Source: Candidatus Aminicenantota bacterium (GTDB lineage Bacteria > Acidobacteriota > Aminicenantia > Aminicenantales > Aminicenantaceae). Taken from it: a stretch of DNA of 64,000 bases. Each line of letters opens with the position of its first letter. The first letter of the stretch is position 1. The stretch is taken from contig CP070825.1 of assembly GCA_020344415.1 (NCBI GenBank), positions 2,955,512 to 3,019,511 on the forward strand, written 5' to 3'. The notes below the pieces were generated by a model that worked only from the letters and a program-made list of their open reading frames with translations, did no database searches and was not told the DNA's origin. Below, piece after piece: positions 28,174 to 38,369 of the stretch. The position numbers and the translations under genes are program-made.

Positions 28174-28505
28174 TAAACTCTCTACTTTCGTTATATTTTT
28201 GGATAAGAATTAGGTAATTTATATTTCCCCTTTTTTAAGGGGCTTTTTGCCGTTGGCATATGTGAATCGCTTCATTTTATATAATAGTAGAGATTTATAT
28301 CAGAGTATAATTTTGATGTCAACGCGCCGGTGTTTCCTCCAATCGTTTAAAAGCTTCTATTTAGATATAATGACAAAATAATAATAATTTTTTAGAATTA
28401 AAATAAATTTATTTTTTATATTGATATATGGTTATGAATAATGTAGAATAAATACCTAAAGTTATATTATTACAAATAAACGTTCGGGATAAGGAACATT
28501 GCCAA
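28174..28505. other. Divergent AT-rich intergenic region with a hairpin
   Basis: The gap separates a minus-strand and a plus-strand gene. A palindrome with CCCCTT/AAGGGG arms and a T4 loop lies at 28227-28242, followed on the plus strand by CTTTTT. It is in the leader of the minus-strand gene, and no plus-strand gene precedes it, so its role is unclear. The remainder is very AT-rich and may hold promoters for both genes. No gene is visible. Confidence 0.35.
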
Positions 28506-29387
28506 GTGAGATTTAATATTCAAATTGTATCATTTATCATTCTAGGGATTTTCATTCTCACTCTACCCATTTATTCCGCTCCCCAAGAATTAACAGAGAA
28601 AACGATTAAACTCATAAGTGGAAATGGCGAATACGGTGAGCAAGATCCTTTCAATTATTGGAGGGAGGAGGAAAAGAAAGCGTACAGAAATGCGTATATT
28701 ATGATAGAGTGGATTGTTGAAAACCGAGGTTTTTATGTTATAGATGGAACTAAATACATTAATTATAATAATACGAATTTAGGAGAGAATGACACGTCGA
28801 TTTTTTATAAGACTACATTTGTGCTTCCAGCAGATTTTTCAGGTCCTTCTCTAGAAATTCTCATTCGTGCCAATGATGCAGCAACCATATGGCTAAATGG
28901 CGAACATATATTCAGTAATGACCGCGGGCCAGCTACGCCTGAAGAAGTAACAAAGAACTTTCGTATCGCTCCTCCTACGATCCAATTTGATCCGCCAACT
29001 AATGTCCTATATCCATTTCAAGAGGGTATTAACACTATTGATATCGAAGTGTATAATTTGTGGGGTGGGACTGGGCTTGACTATAAGATTACAGTAAAAT
29101 ATTTTCAGCCAGCCAGTGCAGATGATGGGATAGAGGGACTCCTAAATGATGTGCTAGAGCTTCACAATTCTGGAGTGCTGAATAAAGGTCAGGCAAACGC
29201 ATTGGTCAAAAAACTGGAGGCAGCATCAAAGAATCTCAATAAAGGAAAACCAAAAGCTGCATGCAATGAAATACAAGCATTCATCAATCAAGTGAACGCG
29301 TTAATCAATTCAGGAAAATTATCTCCGGAAGAAGGCGATCCTTTGATTGAAGCTGCAATTATGTTAATTGATGAGATATGTGGTTAG
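28506..29387 (+). CDS. Secreted protein with galactose-binding-like region and C-terminal FIMAH-type domain
   Basis: The 293-residue protein starts at GTG (AAGGA about 10 bases upstream) with a signal peptide (VSFIILGIFILTLPIYS). The middle has TSIFYKTTFVLPADF and LEILIRANDAATIWLNGEHIF, the pattern of a jelly-roll carbohydrate-binding-like module. The last 80 residues (HNSGVLNKGQANALVKKL ... FINQVNALINSGKLSPEEG) match the FIMAH-type helical repeat domain at the ends of many secreted bacterial proteins. It probably acts on or near the cell surface. No PEP-CTERM anchor is present. Function is unknown. Confidence 0.72.
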   Translation: MRFNIQIVSFIILGIFILTLPIYSAPQELTEKTIKLISGNGEYGEQDPFNYWREEEKKAYRNAYIMIEWIVENRGFYVIDGTKYINYNNTNLGENDTSIFYKTTFVLPADFSGPSLEILIRANDAATIWLNGEHIFSNDRGPATPEEVTKNFRIAPPTIQFDPPTNVLYPFQEGINTIDIEVYNLWGGTGLDYKITVKYFQPASADDGIEGLLNDVLELHNSGVLNKGQANALVKKLEAASKNLNKGKPKAACNEIQAFINQVNALINSGKLSPEEGDPLIEAAIMLIDEICG

Positions 29388-30013
29388 GGTAAAACGCATT
29401 TTTGGCGTAGTATAGATTCTACTGATCCTCTCTCAGATAAAAATACCTTCACGATAAAGAAGAGGAAAATCTGCATTGAAAATGGAGAATTCACCTCTAC
29501 CTTATCAAAAAAAATGCCGCTCTCGATTGAGAATAAATATATAGAAAACTTGTATCAAGTTGCAGGAAAGGGAAATTTCAGCTTTCAAATTTTGTGAAAG
29601 AAAATGGAGGGCCTGGAGAGGAACCCTCTTATCCTCCTGCTCCAACTTTTAAGCCTTAACAGCGCCTTGGATTGGCCCTCCGCTTACATATTGATATATA
29701 TGGGAAATAGAATCAATAGCCATTTAAGGTGGATTTGGTGATGATATTTTGAGCCTTTAAAGGTGGGTCAGGAGATGATATTTTGAAGTGGTCTTTCACC
29801 TCTAACGGTTAACCACTCCATTTTTACGCCAGTGAAAAGGGTCCAATCTCATTCGGGAAGAACCCCTACAGGGAACGTCCCTGTCACGGAAATAGAGATG
29901 CCTACCTCTATTCATAAATTGTTGCTTTGGAATGCCATTTTTGTGTAAAATCTTCCCACCGTTTATTCAATCTAAAAAAATTGAAAGAAAAAAAACATCA
30001 AAGGAGGCGACTG
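29388..30013. other. Intergenic region with direct repeats and a hairpin, possibly insertion-sequence debris
   Basis: This gap of more than 600 bases has no credible gene. Two imperfect direct repeats sharing GATGATATTTTGA lie at 29725-29753 and 29758-29787. The second begins with GGTGGGTCAGGAG. A motif TTTTTACGCCAGTGAAAAGG follows near 29821-29840. A hairpin with ACAGGGA/TCCCTGT arms is at 29868-29884. The arrangement resembles decayed terminal repeats of an insertion sequence. The ribosome site AAGGAGG for the next gene is at 30001-30007. Confidence 0.4.
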
Positions 30014-31699
30014 ATGAAGAAACGTTTATTCCTAATAATTTGTACCTTGGGAATGGTAGCTTTTGCTTTTTCCTTGATTTCCTGCAAGGCCGCTAATGAT
30101 TTTGACATCCTTATTCAGAATGGAAAGATAGTCAATGGGACCGGTAATCCCTGGTTTAATGGCGATGTGGGCATAATCGGTGACACAATCTCAGAAATAG
30201 GTGATTTATCAGGAAAGACTGCTGCTAAAGTCATCGATGCCAAAGGCCTCATTGTCTCACCCGGGTTCATCGATATGCACACTCATTGTGATAGAGGATT
30301 GGGACGTGAGAGTACTAATGCAAATCTTAACTATATAACGCAGGGAGTAACAACAGTTGTCACAGGAAACTGCGGTTCTGGCACGTTTAAAATTCGAGAA
30401 ACAAAAGAGGCATGGGAAGAAAAGGGGATAGGAACCAACGCTGTTATGCTGACAGGTTTTGGCGCTGTTCGGAACGATGTGATTGGTGTGGAGAATCGCG
30501 CTCCCACTCCAGAGGAACTCGAGAAAATGCGGTCTATCCTGAGACAAGCTATGGAAGAAGGTGCTTGGGGTATGAGTACAGGTCTCCAGTATATCCCTGA
30601 CCGCTATGCCAACACCGAAGAAGTTATCGCAATGACAAAGGTCGTTGGTGAATACGATGGAATTTACACCAGCCACCAGCGGGATGAGGAAGAGCATCTG
30701 GTTGAGGCTGTCGAAGAAACCATTAGAATAGGAAAGGAGACCGGTGTGAAGGTCAATGCCGCCCACTTCAAAGCCGCAGGAAAAAACAATTGGGGGTTGT
30801 TGAAGGAAGCGGTCAGATTGATCAACGGGGCTCGGGCCAAGGGAATCTACATTACGGCTGATATGTATCCCTATGATAAAGCAGCAACAACTCCGATCCT
30901 GGCGATCTTTAATGTTCCCAAAGACGCTCAATATATGAAGGACATTGAGGAAAAGCTGATGGATGAGAGTACTTCGCCAATGGAGAGGCTGAAATTGTTC
31001 CAGCAAGCGGCAGATGAACTTGCTAAGGCACTCGCTGATAAGGAAAAAAAAGCAGGGATAAGAAAGATAACCATCGAGGGAGACCCTGAAAAAGTGAACT
31101 GGGTTAAAACCTGGGGCTGGCATAATTTTACGATCGTGAGCGCCAAGAAAAATACACACCTTATAGGAAAAATTATCTCTGACTTAGCCCAGGAACAGAA
31201 AAGAGATGCATTTGATATTATCGCAGACCTATTCATCGAGGAAAAAAACGACCTCATAATCTCTCTCTGTACCATGTCTGAGGACGATATGAAATATGCC
31301 ATGCAGCAGGATTGGCTGATGATTTCTAGTGATGGCAGTGCTGTTCCTTTTAAGGCAGGAAGCGTTCATCCCAGAAATTATGGAAGCTTCCCTCGGATTC
31401 TTCGCAAATATGTCAAGGAAGAGAAAGCACTGACTCTTGAACAGGGAATCAGAAAAATGTCCTCTCTTCCGGCACACTTGCTGCAAATGAAGGATAGGGG
31501 GTTAGTTGTAGAAGGATTCAAGGCGGATATCGTTATCTTTGACCCCGAAAAAGTCATGGATAACGCGACATACCTTGAACCTCATCAATACAGCTCAGGG
31601 ATGGAATATGTGCTTGTCAACGGAAAAATCACCATCGATAATGGCGAGTATAATGAAACTCTTAATGGAAATGTACTACTTCTCACTGAAAACAAATAA
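30014..31699 (+). CDS. Secreted N-acyl-D-amino-acid deacylase (D-aminoacylase family amidohydrolase)
   Basis: From ATG 30014 (AAGGAGG 6 bases upstream) the 561-residue protein has a lipoprotein-like signal ending SLISC. The amidohydrolase barrel has DMHTHCD (metal HxH), VTGNCGSG (the D-aminoacylase cysteine), SHQRDEEEHLVEA, NAAHFKAAG and MISSDGSAV (metal aspartate). The C-terminus has the usual beta sandwich (GFKADIVIFDPEKV). It would release D-amino acids from N-acyl-D-amino acids outside the cytoplasm. In-frame codons exist up to 29927 but lack a signal and ribosome site. It heads the amide-degrading island. Confidence 0.87.
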   Translation: MKKRLFLIICTLGMVAFAFSLISCKAANDFDILIQNGKIVNGTGNPWFNGDVGIIGDTISEIGDLSGKTAAKVIDAKGLIVSPGFIDMHTHCDRGLGRESTNANLNYITQGVTTVVTGNCGSGTFKIRETKEAWEEKGIGTNAVMLTGFGAVRNDVIGVENRAPTPEELEKMRSILRQAMEEGAWGMSTGLQYIPDRYANTEEVIAMTKVVGEYDGIYTSHQRDEEEHLVEAVEETIRIGKETGVKVNAAHFKAAGKNNWGLLKEAVRLINGARAKGIYITADMYPYDKAATTPILAIFNVPKDAQYMKDIEEKLMDESTSPMERLKLFQQAADELAKALADKEKKAGIRKITIEGDPEKVNWVKTWGWHNFTIVSAKKNTHLIGKIISDLAQEQKRDAFDIIADLFIEEKNDLIISLCTMSEDDMKYAMQQDWLMISSDGSAVPFKAGSVHPRNYGSFPRILRKYVKEEKALTLEQGIRKMSSLPAHLLQMKDRGLVVEGFKADIVIFDPEKVMDNATYLEPHQYSSGMEYVLVNGKITIDNGEYNETLNGNVLLLTENK

Positions 31700-31869
31700 C
31701 CAAGGTTATTCATAAAAAATGCCGCACCCTTCTTCCACTACACTGCAATATCAGAAAGTTACCCTATGAATAATCTACGTTAACTAGTTATGAAAAATTT
31801 TTAGCTTATAGAAGATCGCTTTATGTGTAAACTATGTCTGTCAGCTTTAGCATATATATTTGTTGAATT

Positions 31870-33675
31870 CTATTTCTTCTTAGCAGTGAAAGCTCCGTTG
31901 GGCTGAGTCACTTTGGCTTCTGTAACAACTCCTGTCTCATCCATTATGAACTCAATGCTGAAGCCGGATAAATTCTTTAGGTTAAATTCAGTTCCTTTAT
32001 AGGGAACCAATTCAACCTCCCCTTGCCCTGGTACAGATGCAAATAGGGCATTTTCCCCTTTCAAAAAGATTGTGACCGTAATTCCTTGTAAATCATATTC
32101 TCCTACGAATTTTTCCAGAAAACTCCGCTCTTGCATCTTCTTCTCAGGCATCCTGGTAAAAATAATATCGTCAACCGAGGGCTCTAATTGGGCAGCAAGC
32201 TTGTGAATATTACCTTTGAGGTCCATGAAGAAAGTCACTTTCATTGTTCTCTCAAACATTTCATCACGCAGCTTAAAAATGTCGTAATGATAATGGGTCA
32301 ATGGAGCGGAGATAGCATTATAAGCAGCTTTTAAGTTATCTCCTTCCTTCTTAATACTAATCACTCCATATCCTGGATGCTCATAGTCGCCAACATAACC
32401 CTCAAGGGGATGGGAAGGTTTGGTGTTGAGCTTTCGGTCTTTGTCCTTTTCTTTCTCTGTTTTTTTAGCCTGTTCTTTCGTTTTGTTGAGCAGCTCTCTA
32501 ACACGTTTGTTCCAGGGAGTTTGTTCGAGTCCCAAAAGGCGGTCATATGCATTAAAAGCGACGAAGTAGGGCAGAGGATTTCCGTTCAAATTGGAAAGGG
32601 CAACCATCCCCAAATTATCTCTAGGCATAAAAGAAACTAGGGCGGTAAACCCATCAATACCCCCAGCATGATGAATAAGAAGATGCCCTTTATAGGAATC
32701 GATAAACCATCCCAGTCCGTAAGACGTATAATGGAGTTCAGTAAACTTCTCAAACCCGGGAAACATCGAATCTTGCATAACCATTTGGGGCGTATGGAGC
32801 TGCTTGAGAGTAGCTTCAGATATGATTTGCTTCTCTCCGCACTTTCCCTTATTTAATTGAAGCAAAACCCAATTCACCATATCAGTGACATTGGAATTTA
32901 TGGATCCAGCAGGTCCAACGTTATCGATGTTTCGAAAAGGAATTTCCATGGCCTTATCTTCTTTTTCCAGGTAAGGGAGGGCAAAATCCGCAGCTTTCTT
33001 AGAATCCTCCACAGAAAAATTGCTGTTGTTCATTCCCAGGGGCTCAAAAATATGCTTTTGGGTAAAATCTTCCCAGGTTGTTCCCGCGATTTGTCCAACC
33101 AAATAGCCCGCTGTCATGAACATCAGATTTTGGTACTGGAAGTATGTCCGGAAATCCCTGCTTGGTTCAAGATACTGGATGCGATTAAATAGCTCTTTAC
33201 GATTGGCTTGTGCTCCGTACCATATCGAATCATGCCTGGGTAATCCGCTGCGATGGCAGACTAAATCCCGAGGGCTCATTCTTTCGGATGCAAAGAGATC
33301 CTTGAGCTTAAAAGTGGGAAGATACTCACTTACAGGCTTATCCCAGTCCAGTTTTCCTTCATCCACAAGGATACCCATGGTTGTGGCAGTAAATGCCTTT
33401 GATGAAGAGCCAATAGCAAAAAGTGTTTGAGGTGTTACTTTTAGGCCTTTTTTGACGTCCCGAAATCCGAATCCTTCTGCGAAAATCACTTTACCGTCTT
33501 TGACAATAGCGATAGCCAATCCTGGGACTTTCCACTCCTTCATAGTTCTCTCAACATATGCTGAGAAATCCTTCAGGTTTACCTTTTGAGCTTTCTTTTG
33601 GGCTGGCAACGGCGAATAAACAAGAAATGAAAAAACAACCAAAAAGACCAAAATTTTAATAAAACCTTTTTTCAT
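31870..33675 (-). CDS. Secreted S12-family serine hydrolase (beta-lactamase fold) with C-terminal DUF3471-like region
   Basis: The 601-residue protein has a signal peptide (KILVFLVVFSFLVYS). The penicillin-binding fold motifs are GSSSKAF (SxxK), YQN, and HHAGGIDG (HxG). After about residue 410 a lipocalin-like tail region follows, as in many acidobacterial beta-lactamase-related proteins. The ATG at 33675 sits 8 bases from AGGAG, so it is preferred over ATG 33681. The open frame up to 33741 runs into a dispersed repeat. Likely substrates are D-amino-acid peptides or esters. It is paralogous to the protein at 38370. Confidence 0.87.
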   Translation of the reverse strand: MKKGFIKILVFLVVFSFLVYSPLPAQKKAQKVNLKDFSAYVERTMKEWKVPGLAIAIVKDGKVIFAEGFGFRDVKKGLKVTPQTLFAIGSSSKAFTATTMGILVDEGKLDWDKPVSEYLPTFKLKDLFASERMSPRDLVCHRSGLPRHDSIWYGAQANRKELFNRIQYLEPSRDFRTYFQYQNLMFMTAGYLVGQIAGTTWEDFTQKHIFEPLGMNNSNFSVEDSKKAADFALPYLEKEDKAMEIPFRNIDNVGPAGSINSNVTDMVNWVLLQLNKGKCGEKQIISEATLKQLHTPQMVMQDSMFPGFEKFTELHYTSYGLGWFIDSYKGHLLIHHAGGIDGFTALVSFMPRDNLGMVALSNLNGNPLPYFVAFNAYDRLLGLEQTPWNKRVRELLNKTKEQAKKTEKEKDKDRKLNTKPSHPLEGYVGDYEHPGYGVISIKKEGDNLKAAYNAISAPLTHYHYDIFKLRDEMFERTMKVTFFMDLKGNIHKLAAQLEPSVDDIIFTRMPEKKMQERSFLEKFVGEYDLQGITVTIFLKGENALFASVPGQGEVELVPYKGTEFNLKNLSGFSIEFIMDETGVVTEAKVTQPNGAFTAKKK

Positions 33676-33705
33676 ACTCATTTCTCCTTTTAAAAATGTG
33701 AAGAA

Positions 33706-33740
33706 GTCATTGCGAGCCTCTGAGAGGCGAAGCAATCTCA
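33706..33740. repeat. Dispersed GTCATTGCGAG / GAAGCAATCTCA repeat, single copy
   Basis: The 35-base unit begins GTCATTGCGAGCC and ends GAAGCAATCTCA, just upstream of the S12 hydrolase start. The same family recurs at 41313-41634 and 49104-49178 on both strands, with a decayed copy near 51758. This marks it as a REP-like dispersed repeat and not part of the gene. Confidence 0.75.
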
Positions 33741-33852
33741 CAGAGAGAATATATCATTTTATATTTTGATACGAGAAATGGATAGGAAAAGTTCCAAAGG
33801 TTGCTCAGTAATTATGGAGATATTTCTAACCTGATTGAAATAATTATTGATA

Positions 33853-34791
33853 TTAGCCTGAGTCTTTGCGGATTCTTTTCCTGAGCTCCTCGATCATTGT
33901 CTCGACCTGTCCAGCCTCAGGTGCATTGGGTTCTAATTTTAAAAAGCTTTCAAAGTATTCAATTGCTTTTTGAAAGTCTCCTTTTTTTATGCAGGCTAAA
34001 GCTGCCTGGTAATAGGCAGAGGAAAACTTCGGATTTAGCTCTATGGTTTTCGCGAAAGAAGAAAGAGCTTCATCCAGCATGTCATGCTTGTAGAAGACAA
34101 TAGCGAGATTGTAATGAGCCTTTGGATTGTCAGGTTGAAGGTCTACGGCTTGGGTAAAGGTGCTCATCGCTTTTTCAGTTTCCCCTTTACTAAAATAGCA
34201 TTCTCCCAGTGCAAAATGAGCTTCAATGGATTCTGGATTCAATTCTACGGCCTTCTCCAAAGAAGCAACCGCCTTATCGACCTCTCCTTTTCTCAGATAG
34301 CACAAGCCTATATTGTAATAGCCTTCGATACTGGAAGGAAATTTTTCGATGAGTTTTTCAAAATATTTGATGGCTTCGTCATAGTTACCCAGCCTAAAAA
34401 GATCTACGCCTTTGGAAAGGTCTGGGTTATCCTCAATTTTGGGAGGAATTTTTGTCAATTTTACACTCATTTTTTCTTCCACGCCAAACCTGAGCCTGAC
34501 CTGAGATTGGATTGGAAAATAATTTTTGTGTTCGACACTGACTCTATAAAAAGAGGGAGGGATTCCTACTTTTATGAAATTCCCTTTTTTATCTGATTTT
34601 ATCTCAAACTTGAGTCCTCTGCTTGGGTCATGAAAGGTAATCTTTGCGTCTTTTATGGGCGTACCTTCTTGGTCGGTAACAACGCCTTTTACAACCGTGT
34701 CTTGGCCAAAGCTTAGATAGGGAATAGAAAACACAAAAGTCAGTAATATTGAGATTCGAGCGATTTTAGAAGTTAGACTTTTTATTTTCAT
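33853..34791 (-). CDS. Secreted TPR protein with N-terminal carboxypeptidase-regulatory-like domain
   Basis: From ATG 34791 (GGAAGGAGG upstream) the 312-residue protein has a signal peptide ending LSFGQ. A beta-sandwich domain follows (VVKGVVTDQEGTPIKDAKITF, about 30-110). At least five tetratricopeptide repeats come next, with patterns such as GNYDEAIKYFEKLIEKFP and GEVDKAVASLEKAVELNP. It is likely periplasmic and may assemble partners. It lies directly downstream of the TonB receptor on the same strand, so it could support that uptake system. Confidence 0.82.
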   Translation of the reverse strand: MKIKSLTSKIARISILLTFVFSIPYLSFGQDTVVKGVVTDQEGTPIKDAKITFHDPSRGLKFEIKSDKKGNFIKVGIPPSFYRVSVEHKNYFPIQSQVRLRFGVEEKMSVKLTKIPPKIEDNPDLSKGVDLFRLGNYDEAIKYFEKLIEKFPSSIEGYYNIGLCYLRKGEVDKAVASLEKAVELNPESIEAHFALGECYFSKGETEKAMSTFTQAVDLQPDNPKAHYNLAIVFYKHDMLDEALSSFAKTIELNPKFSSAYYQAALACIKKGDFQKAIEYFESFLKLEPNAPEAGQVETMIEELRKRIRKDSG

Positions 34792-35076
34792 GCTTGCCTC
34801 CTTCCAGCTATTTCTTATGGGAATTTTGATTTGCAATAAATAAATAGGGTTTCTTCAATATAAGTTTTCTCTGAATTAGAATTAAAAGCCTCTACTTTTA
34901 AAATGTATTCACAACGACATATTCAAAAAGAGAATGAGAATTGGAATGAAAATCCTCTTTTTTTGTTAAAATTTAATATTAACCTAAGAGGGGATATAAT
35001 TCAACACCATTTTCTTAGAGAAGGAAGAGGGGAATCTCCTTCAGGAAATTCCCCTAAAAGATTTTAATTTTTCTTA

Positions 35077-37746
35077 TCAGAAGTCGATACGTGCTCCGAA
35101 TTGGATACGGCGGGGATCGCCGGCAGATGTCGGGTTTCCAAAATCCTCTGTGCCATACCGGAAGAATGGGCTTCCGAAGTTATCCCTGCTTGTCAGGTTG
35201 TAGACTTCTGCAAAGAACTGCAGCCGGAATCGGTCGATTCTTATGAACTTGGAGAATCTGATGTTCAGGTTGAAAAAATCAAAACCCCTGCGGTCATTTC
35301 TGTGGTCGCCCAACATATCCGTGTTCGAGCCATCCAGGTTTACATCTGTTTGATAAAAAGCAGTCCAGGGCGTAGCTGAACGGTAGTAGGCAAGTCCGCT
35401 CAATTGGAAACCCAAGGGCAGCTCAAATATACCCGAAACAACCAATCGGTGAGTGGCATCACCGTTATTCGGACCATACATCCTGCCCCAATTACCTTCA
35501 TCTTGGTCATAAGGACCGGTTTGCTCGGACTCAACATCTGACCAGGACCTGCTGAGCGTGTAGGCGATATCCAAGGACCAGCCGTGCGAGTATCTTTTTG
35601 AGAGCGTTATAAACATTCCCCTGTAGTCACTTTTTCCTTTCATTCGAAAAACAAAGATACTTGACTTTGTCATATCGGGGCGAATATAACTTGTACCAGG
35701 AATGACAGCGTTGTCGTCTTCAATACGGCTGAACTTCATGCCTTTCGACCATACAAGATCAATACCGATGGAAAGGTCAGTAACAAATTCTCTCTGGAAG
35801 CCGAAAGTCGTTTGCACGGTATATGGAGCGATTGAATCAGGCTCACCCTGATATTTGGCGAGTGGAGGCTCAACAGAGGGGCCTGTAATAAATGGGTTGG
35901 GAACACTCGGATCTGGGTAACCTGGATAGTAGATATATTGCACAACCAACTGATCCATGAGTCCGATAAGGAGCCCGAGGTTCAACTGGGGATTCTGGGA
36001 ATAGGTTCCGATACCGCCCCTGATAGATGTTTTTCCATCTCCCACCGGATCATAGCTGAAGCCGAAGCGGGGATTTAAGTGTCTTATGTCGAATTGTTTT
36101 ATATCAATGAATTGGACTGTGTAGTAGTTGTACCTGAGCCCGAAGTTCAGGGTTAATCGAGGAGTGACTTTCCAGGAATCCTGGGCAAAAAAGCCGACCT
36201 CCCAATAGGGGCTGTCGATATCTGCGATTTTAGGAGATTTAATAAGGAGAAGAGGGTAGGTGGCGAAATTTGCAGGGTCGAAAGGTTCATCCGTTGTGAA
36301 GAGGTAGTAGCCAGGTACATACTGCTGGACATAACCGCCTAGATGGACATAGGAAGCATCGACACCGAATTTTACACTGTGATCTCCGAGAAATAGGCTG
36401 AAATTATCGACAAATTGATACCGCTTGGTAGGAACTTCTTGAGGATAATTACCGAAAGTTCCAAAATAGCCTGAAGGCCTCGCGATGAAAAAAGCGTCAT
36501 TATCGACTGATGATTCGGAAAGGTAGGTATTGTATGAGTAAAGCATTCTGACTTCGTTCATCGTGTTGTCTGATGGGTAGTATGTCCAGTTAAACTGCCC
36601 ATCGTGGGTCCATTCTGTAAAGTTATAACTTGTGCTCAAAGTGTACATTCCGCCCACGCAGGCATCATACAGAGTGGGGCGGTTCAGACCATAGCGGAAA
36701 CTTATAAGGTTCTTTTCGCTGAACTGGTAGTTGAATTTAAAAAGGATCTGATGTCTTTGTTGAGTGTAGGGTATTGTTTGTTTTTCCACTAAGGGTGAAG
36801 TAATGGTGGTGGCTTCTTCCCGGGTGAGTCCGTCGTAAGCAAGAAAGAAATGAGCTTTATCTTTTTTTAGCGGTCCTCCGATAAAACCGGAATAATTGTA
36901 GTGGCTAAAAGGCGCTTTCTCCCAATCTGGGAGTTCCGGTCCTTTGTATTCGTCGTGCTTTACGAAATAATTCACATCGTCGAAGACTTCATCCCTGTAG
37001 AAAAAGGCAAGCCTTCCGTGCATCTCGTTTGTCCCAGACCTTGTGATGGCACTCCGGATCATTCCACTGGCATTTCCGTATTCGGCTTCATACTGGTTGG
37101 TCATGACCCTGAATTCCTGAATGGCGTCAGCTGGGATTTCCATATTTGTGGTGTTCCTTCCGACCCATTCATTGGAGACGCCGTCGATGAGGATCTCTTC
37201 ACTCCCAAGGGGTTGCGCGTTCGACCTGTCGCCTGCCACGCCTGCTTTGATGATGGTCAGGTCGCTAAAACTTCTGTCGTACAAGGGCAGAGAGTCGATT
37301 TTTCTCCTCTCGATAACAGCGGCTACTTCTGATTTGGTCACCTCAACCATGGGCGACTCAGCCGTAACCGTTACTTCTTCTTCTATGGCTGCTGTGGTGA
37401 GAGTGAGATTAATAGTCAATCGTGCGCCTACACTGAACGTCAATCCTTTCCTTATCGTTGTCGTGAATCCAGAGAGACTCACTTCGATTTCATATTGTCC
37501 AGGGACAAGTCCCGAGATAGAATATCGTCCGTCAGTCTGGGTCACTGTGCTTTTAGTCAAACCGGTTTGTACATTTCGTATTGTCACCGATGCTCCAGGC
37601 AGCAAGGTGCCTTCATCGTCAGTGATCGTTCCATTTACAGTAACATATGTAGTTTGGGCCATCATATTTCCGCTCATGAGAAAGAGAGCGATTGTCAAGA
37701 GAGCAAGGCAGGGAAATAATTTTTTGATTCGCTTTGGATTATTCAT
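35077..37746 (-). CDS. Oar-like TonB-dependent receptor with carboxypeptidase-regulatory-like N-domain
   Basis: The 889-residue outer-membrane protein has a signal peptide (about 1-30, ending MMAQ) and a CarboxypepD_reg-like domain (VNGTITDDEGTLLPGASVTI, about 37-115). A plug with EVTVTAESPMVEV and TRSGTNEMHGRLAFFYRD and a long beta-barrel follow. The C-terminus is FGARIDF, with the terminal aromatic residue of barrel proteins. Oar-like receptors are abundant in Acidobacteriota and Aminicenantes and take up peptides or glycans. AGGG lies just upstream of the ATG. The neighbouring peptidases suggest peptide uptake. Confidence 0.88.
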   Translation of the reverse strand: MNNPKRIKKLFPCLALLTIALFLMSGNMMAQTTYVTVNGTITDDEGTLLPGASVTIRNVQTGLTKSTVTQTDGRYSISGLVPGQYEIEVSLSGFTTTIRKGLTFSVGARLTINLTLTTAAIEEEVTVTAESPMVEVTKSEVAAVIERRKIDSLPLYDRSFSDLTIIKAGVAGDRSNAQPLGSEEILIDGVSNEWVGRNTTNMEIPADAIQEFRVMTNQYEAEYGNASGMIRSAITRSGTNEMHGRLAFFYRDEVFDDVNYFVKHDEYKGPELPDWEKAPFSHYNYSGFIGGPLKKDKAHFFLAYDGLTREEATTITSPLVEKQTIPYTQQRHQILFKFNYQFSEKNLISFRYGLNRPTLYDACVGGMYTLSTSYNFTEWTHDGQFNWTYYPSDNTMNEVRMLYSYNTYLSESSVDNDAFFIARPSGYFGTFGNYPQEVPTKRYQFVDNFSLFLGDHSVKFGVDASYVHLGGYVQQYVPGYYLFTTDEPFDPANFATYPLLLIKSPKIADIDSPYWEVGFFAQDSWKVTPRLTLNFGLRYNYYTVQFIDIKQFDIRHLNPRFGFSYDPVGDGKTSIRGGIGTYSQNPQLNLGLLIGLMDQLVVQYIYYPGYPDPSVPNPFITGPSVEPPLAKYQGEPDSIAPYTVQTTFGFQREFVTDLSIGIDLVWSKGMKFSRIEDDNAVIPGTSYIRPDMTKSSIFVFRMKGKSDYRGMFITLSKRYSHGWSLDIAYTLSRSWSDVESEQTGPYDQDEGNWGRMYGPNNGDATHRLVVSGIFELPLGFQLSGLAYYRSATPWTAFYQTDVNLDGSNTDMLGDHRNDRRGFDFFNLNIRFSKFIRIDRFRLQFFAEVYNLTSRDNFGSPFFRYGTEDFGNPTSAGDPRRIQFGARIDF

Positions 37747-38369
37747 GCATTCCCTCCATTAAAATTTTTAAACTAACCTTTGTCCTTTTCTTTTCTAGAT
37801 TATTTTTGTCTGTCTCACCTCCTTCTTTTAAAAGATTTCATCTTCTCAATATCGTATAGAATTTAAAACAGTGAAGCTCAATTTGCCCTCTGATTGTGAT
37901 TATATTCTATTAAATGCATTTTCTATGTCAAGCAGGGGCATTGATTTCATATTTAACAGTCATATATTAGGGGTTTTTGATTGAATTTGTTAATCATCCG
38001 TGTTATCCCCACGTGCCATTTTAGGTAAGCAAAATTTATGCCAATTTGATTGTTTTTGTAACTTCTTTTATTTCAATAAGTTAAAAAATAATCAACAGGG
38101 CATATTCCTTAGAAAAATCCAATTAATTGGATTAGTCCAAAGAATTGAATTAAAAGCCTTTCCCTCCTGGAAAAATTTTTTACTATGGGTTGAGTTTCCC
38201 TCCTCATATTTAACCCAAATTAAACTGCTATCTCTAGCTGTCTTTTTTCCTATAGGATATAGAATATATTTGCTATCTTGTCAAGATTTTTGTATAGTTT
38301 TTTTCTAAAAAAAGGGACAGTCCCCTTTTTCTCCTAGGATTTAAAATTTTGATAAAAGGAGGTATAGCG
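37747..38369. other. Divergent AT-rich region between TonB receptor and S12 hydrolase
   Basis: This gap of more than 600 bases lies between divergent genes and must hold promoters for both. No supportable gene was found. Near the right end is a palindrome AAAGGGACAGTCCCC followed by T5 (38311-38330), related to similar hairpins at 56351 and 58582. AAAGGAGG at about 38355-38362 is the ribosome site for the next gene. Confidence 0.4.

Noticed and set aside
30257..31159. 300-codon minus-strand frame inside the D-aminoacylase gene
   Set aside because: It is the shadow of a well-supported gene with conserved catalytic motifs; the antisense translation shows no domain.
37121..37762. 213-codon plus-strand frame over the TonB receptor N-terminus
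   Set aside because: It is antisense to the strongly supported receptor signal peptide and regulatory domain and has no motifs of its own.
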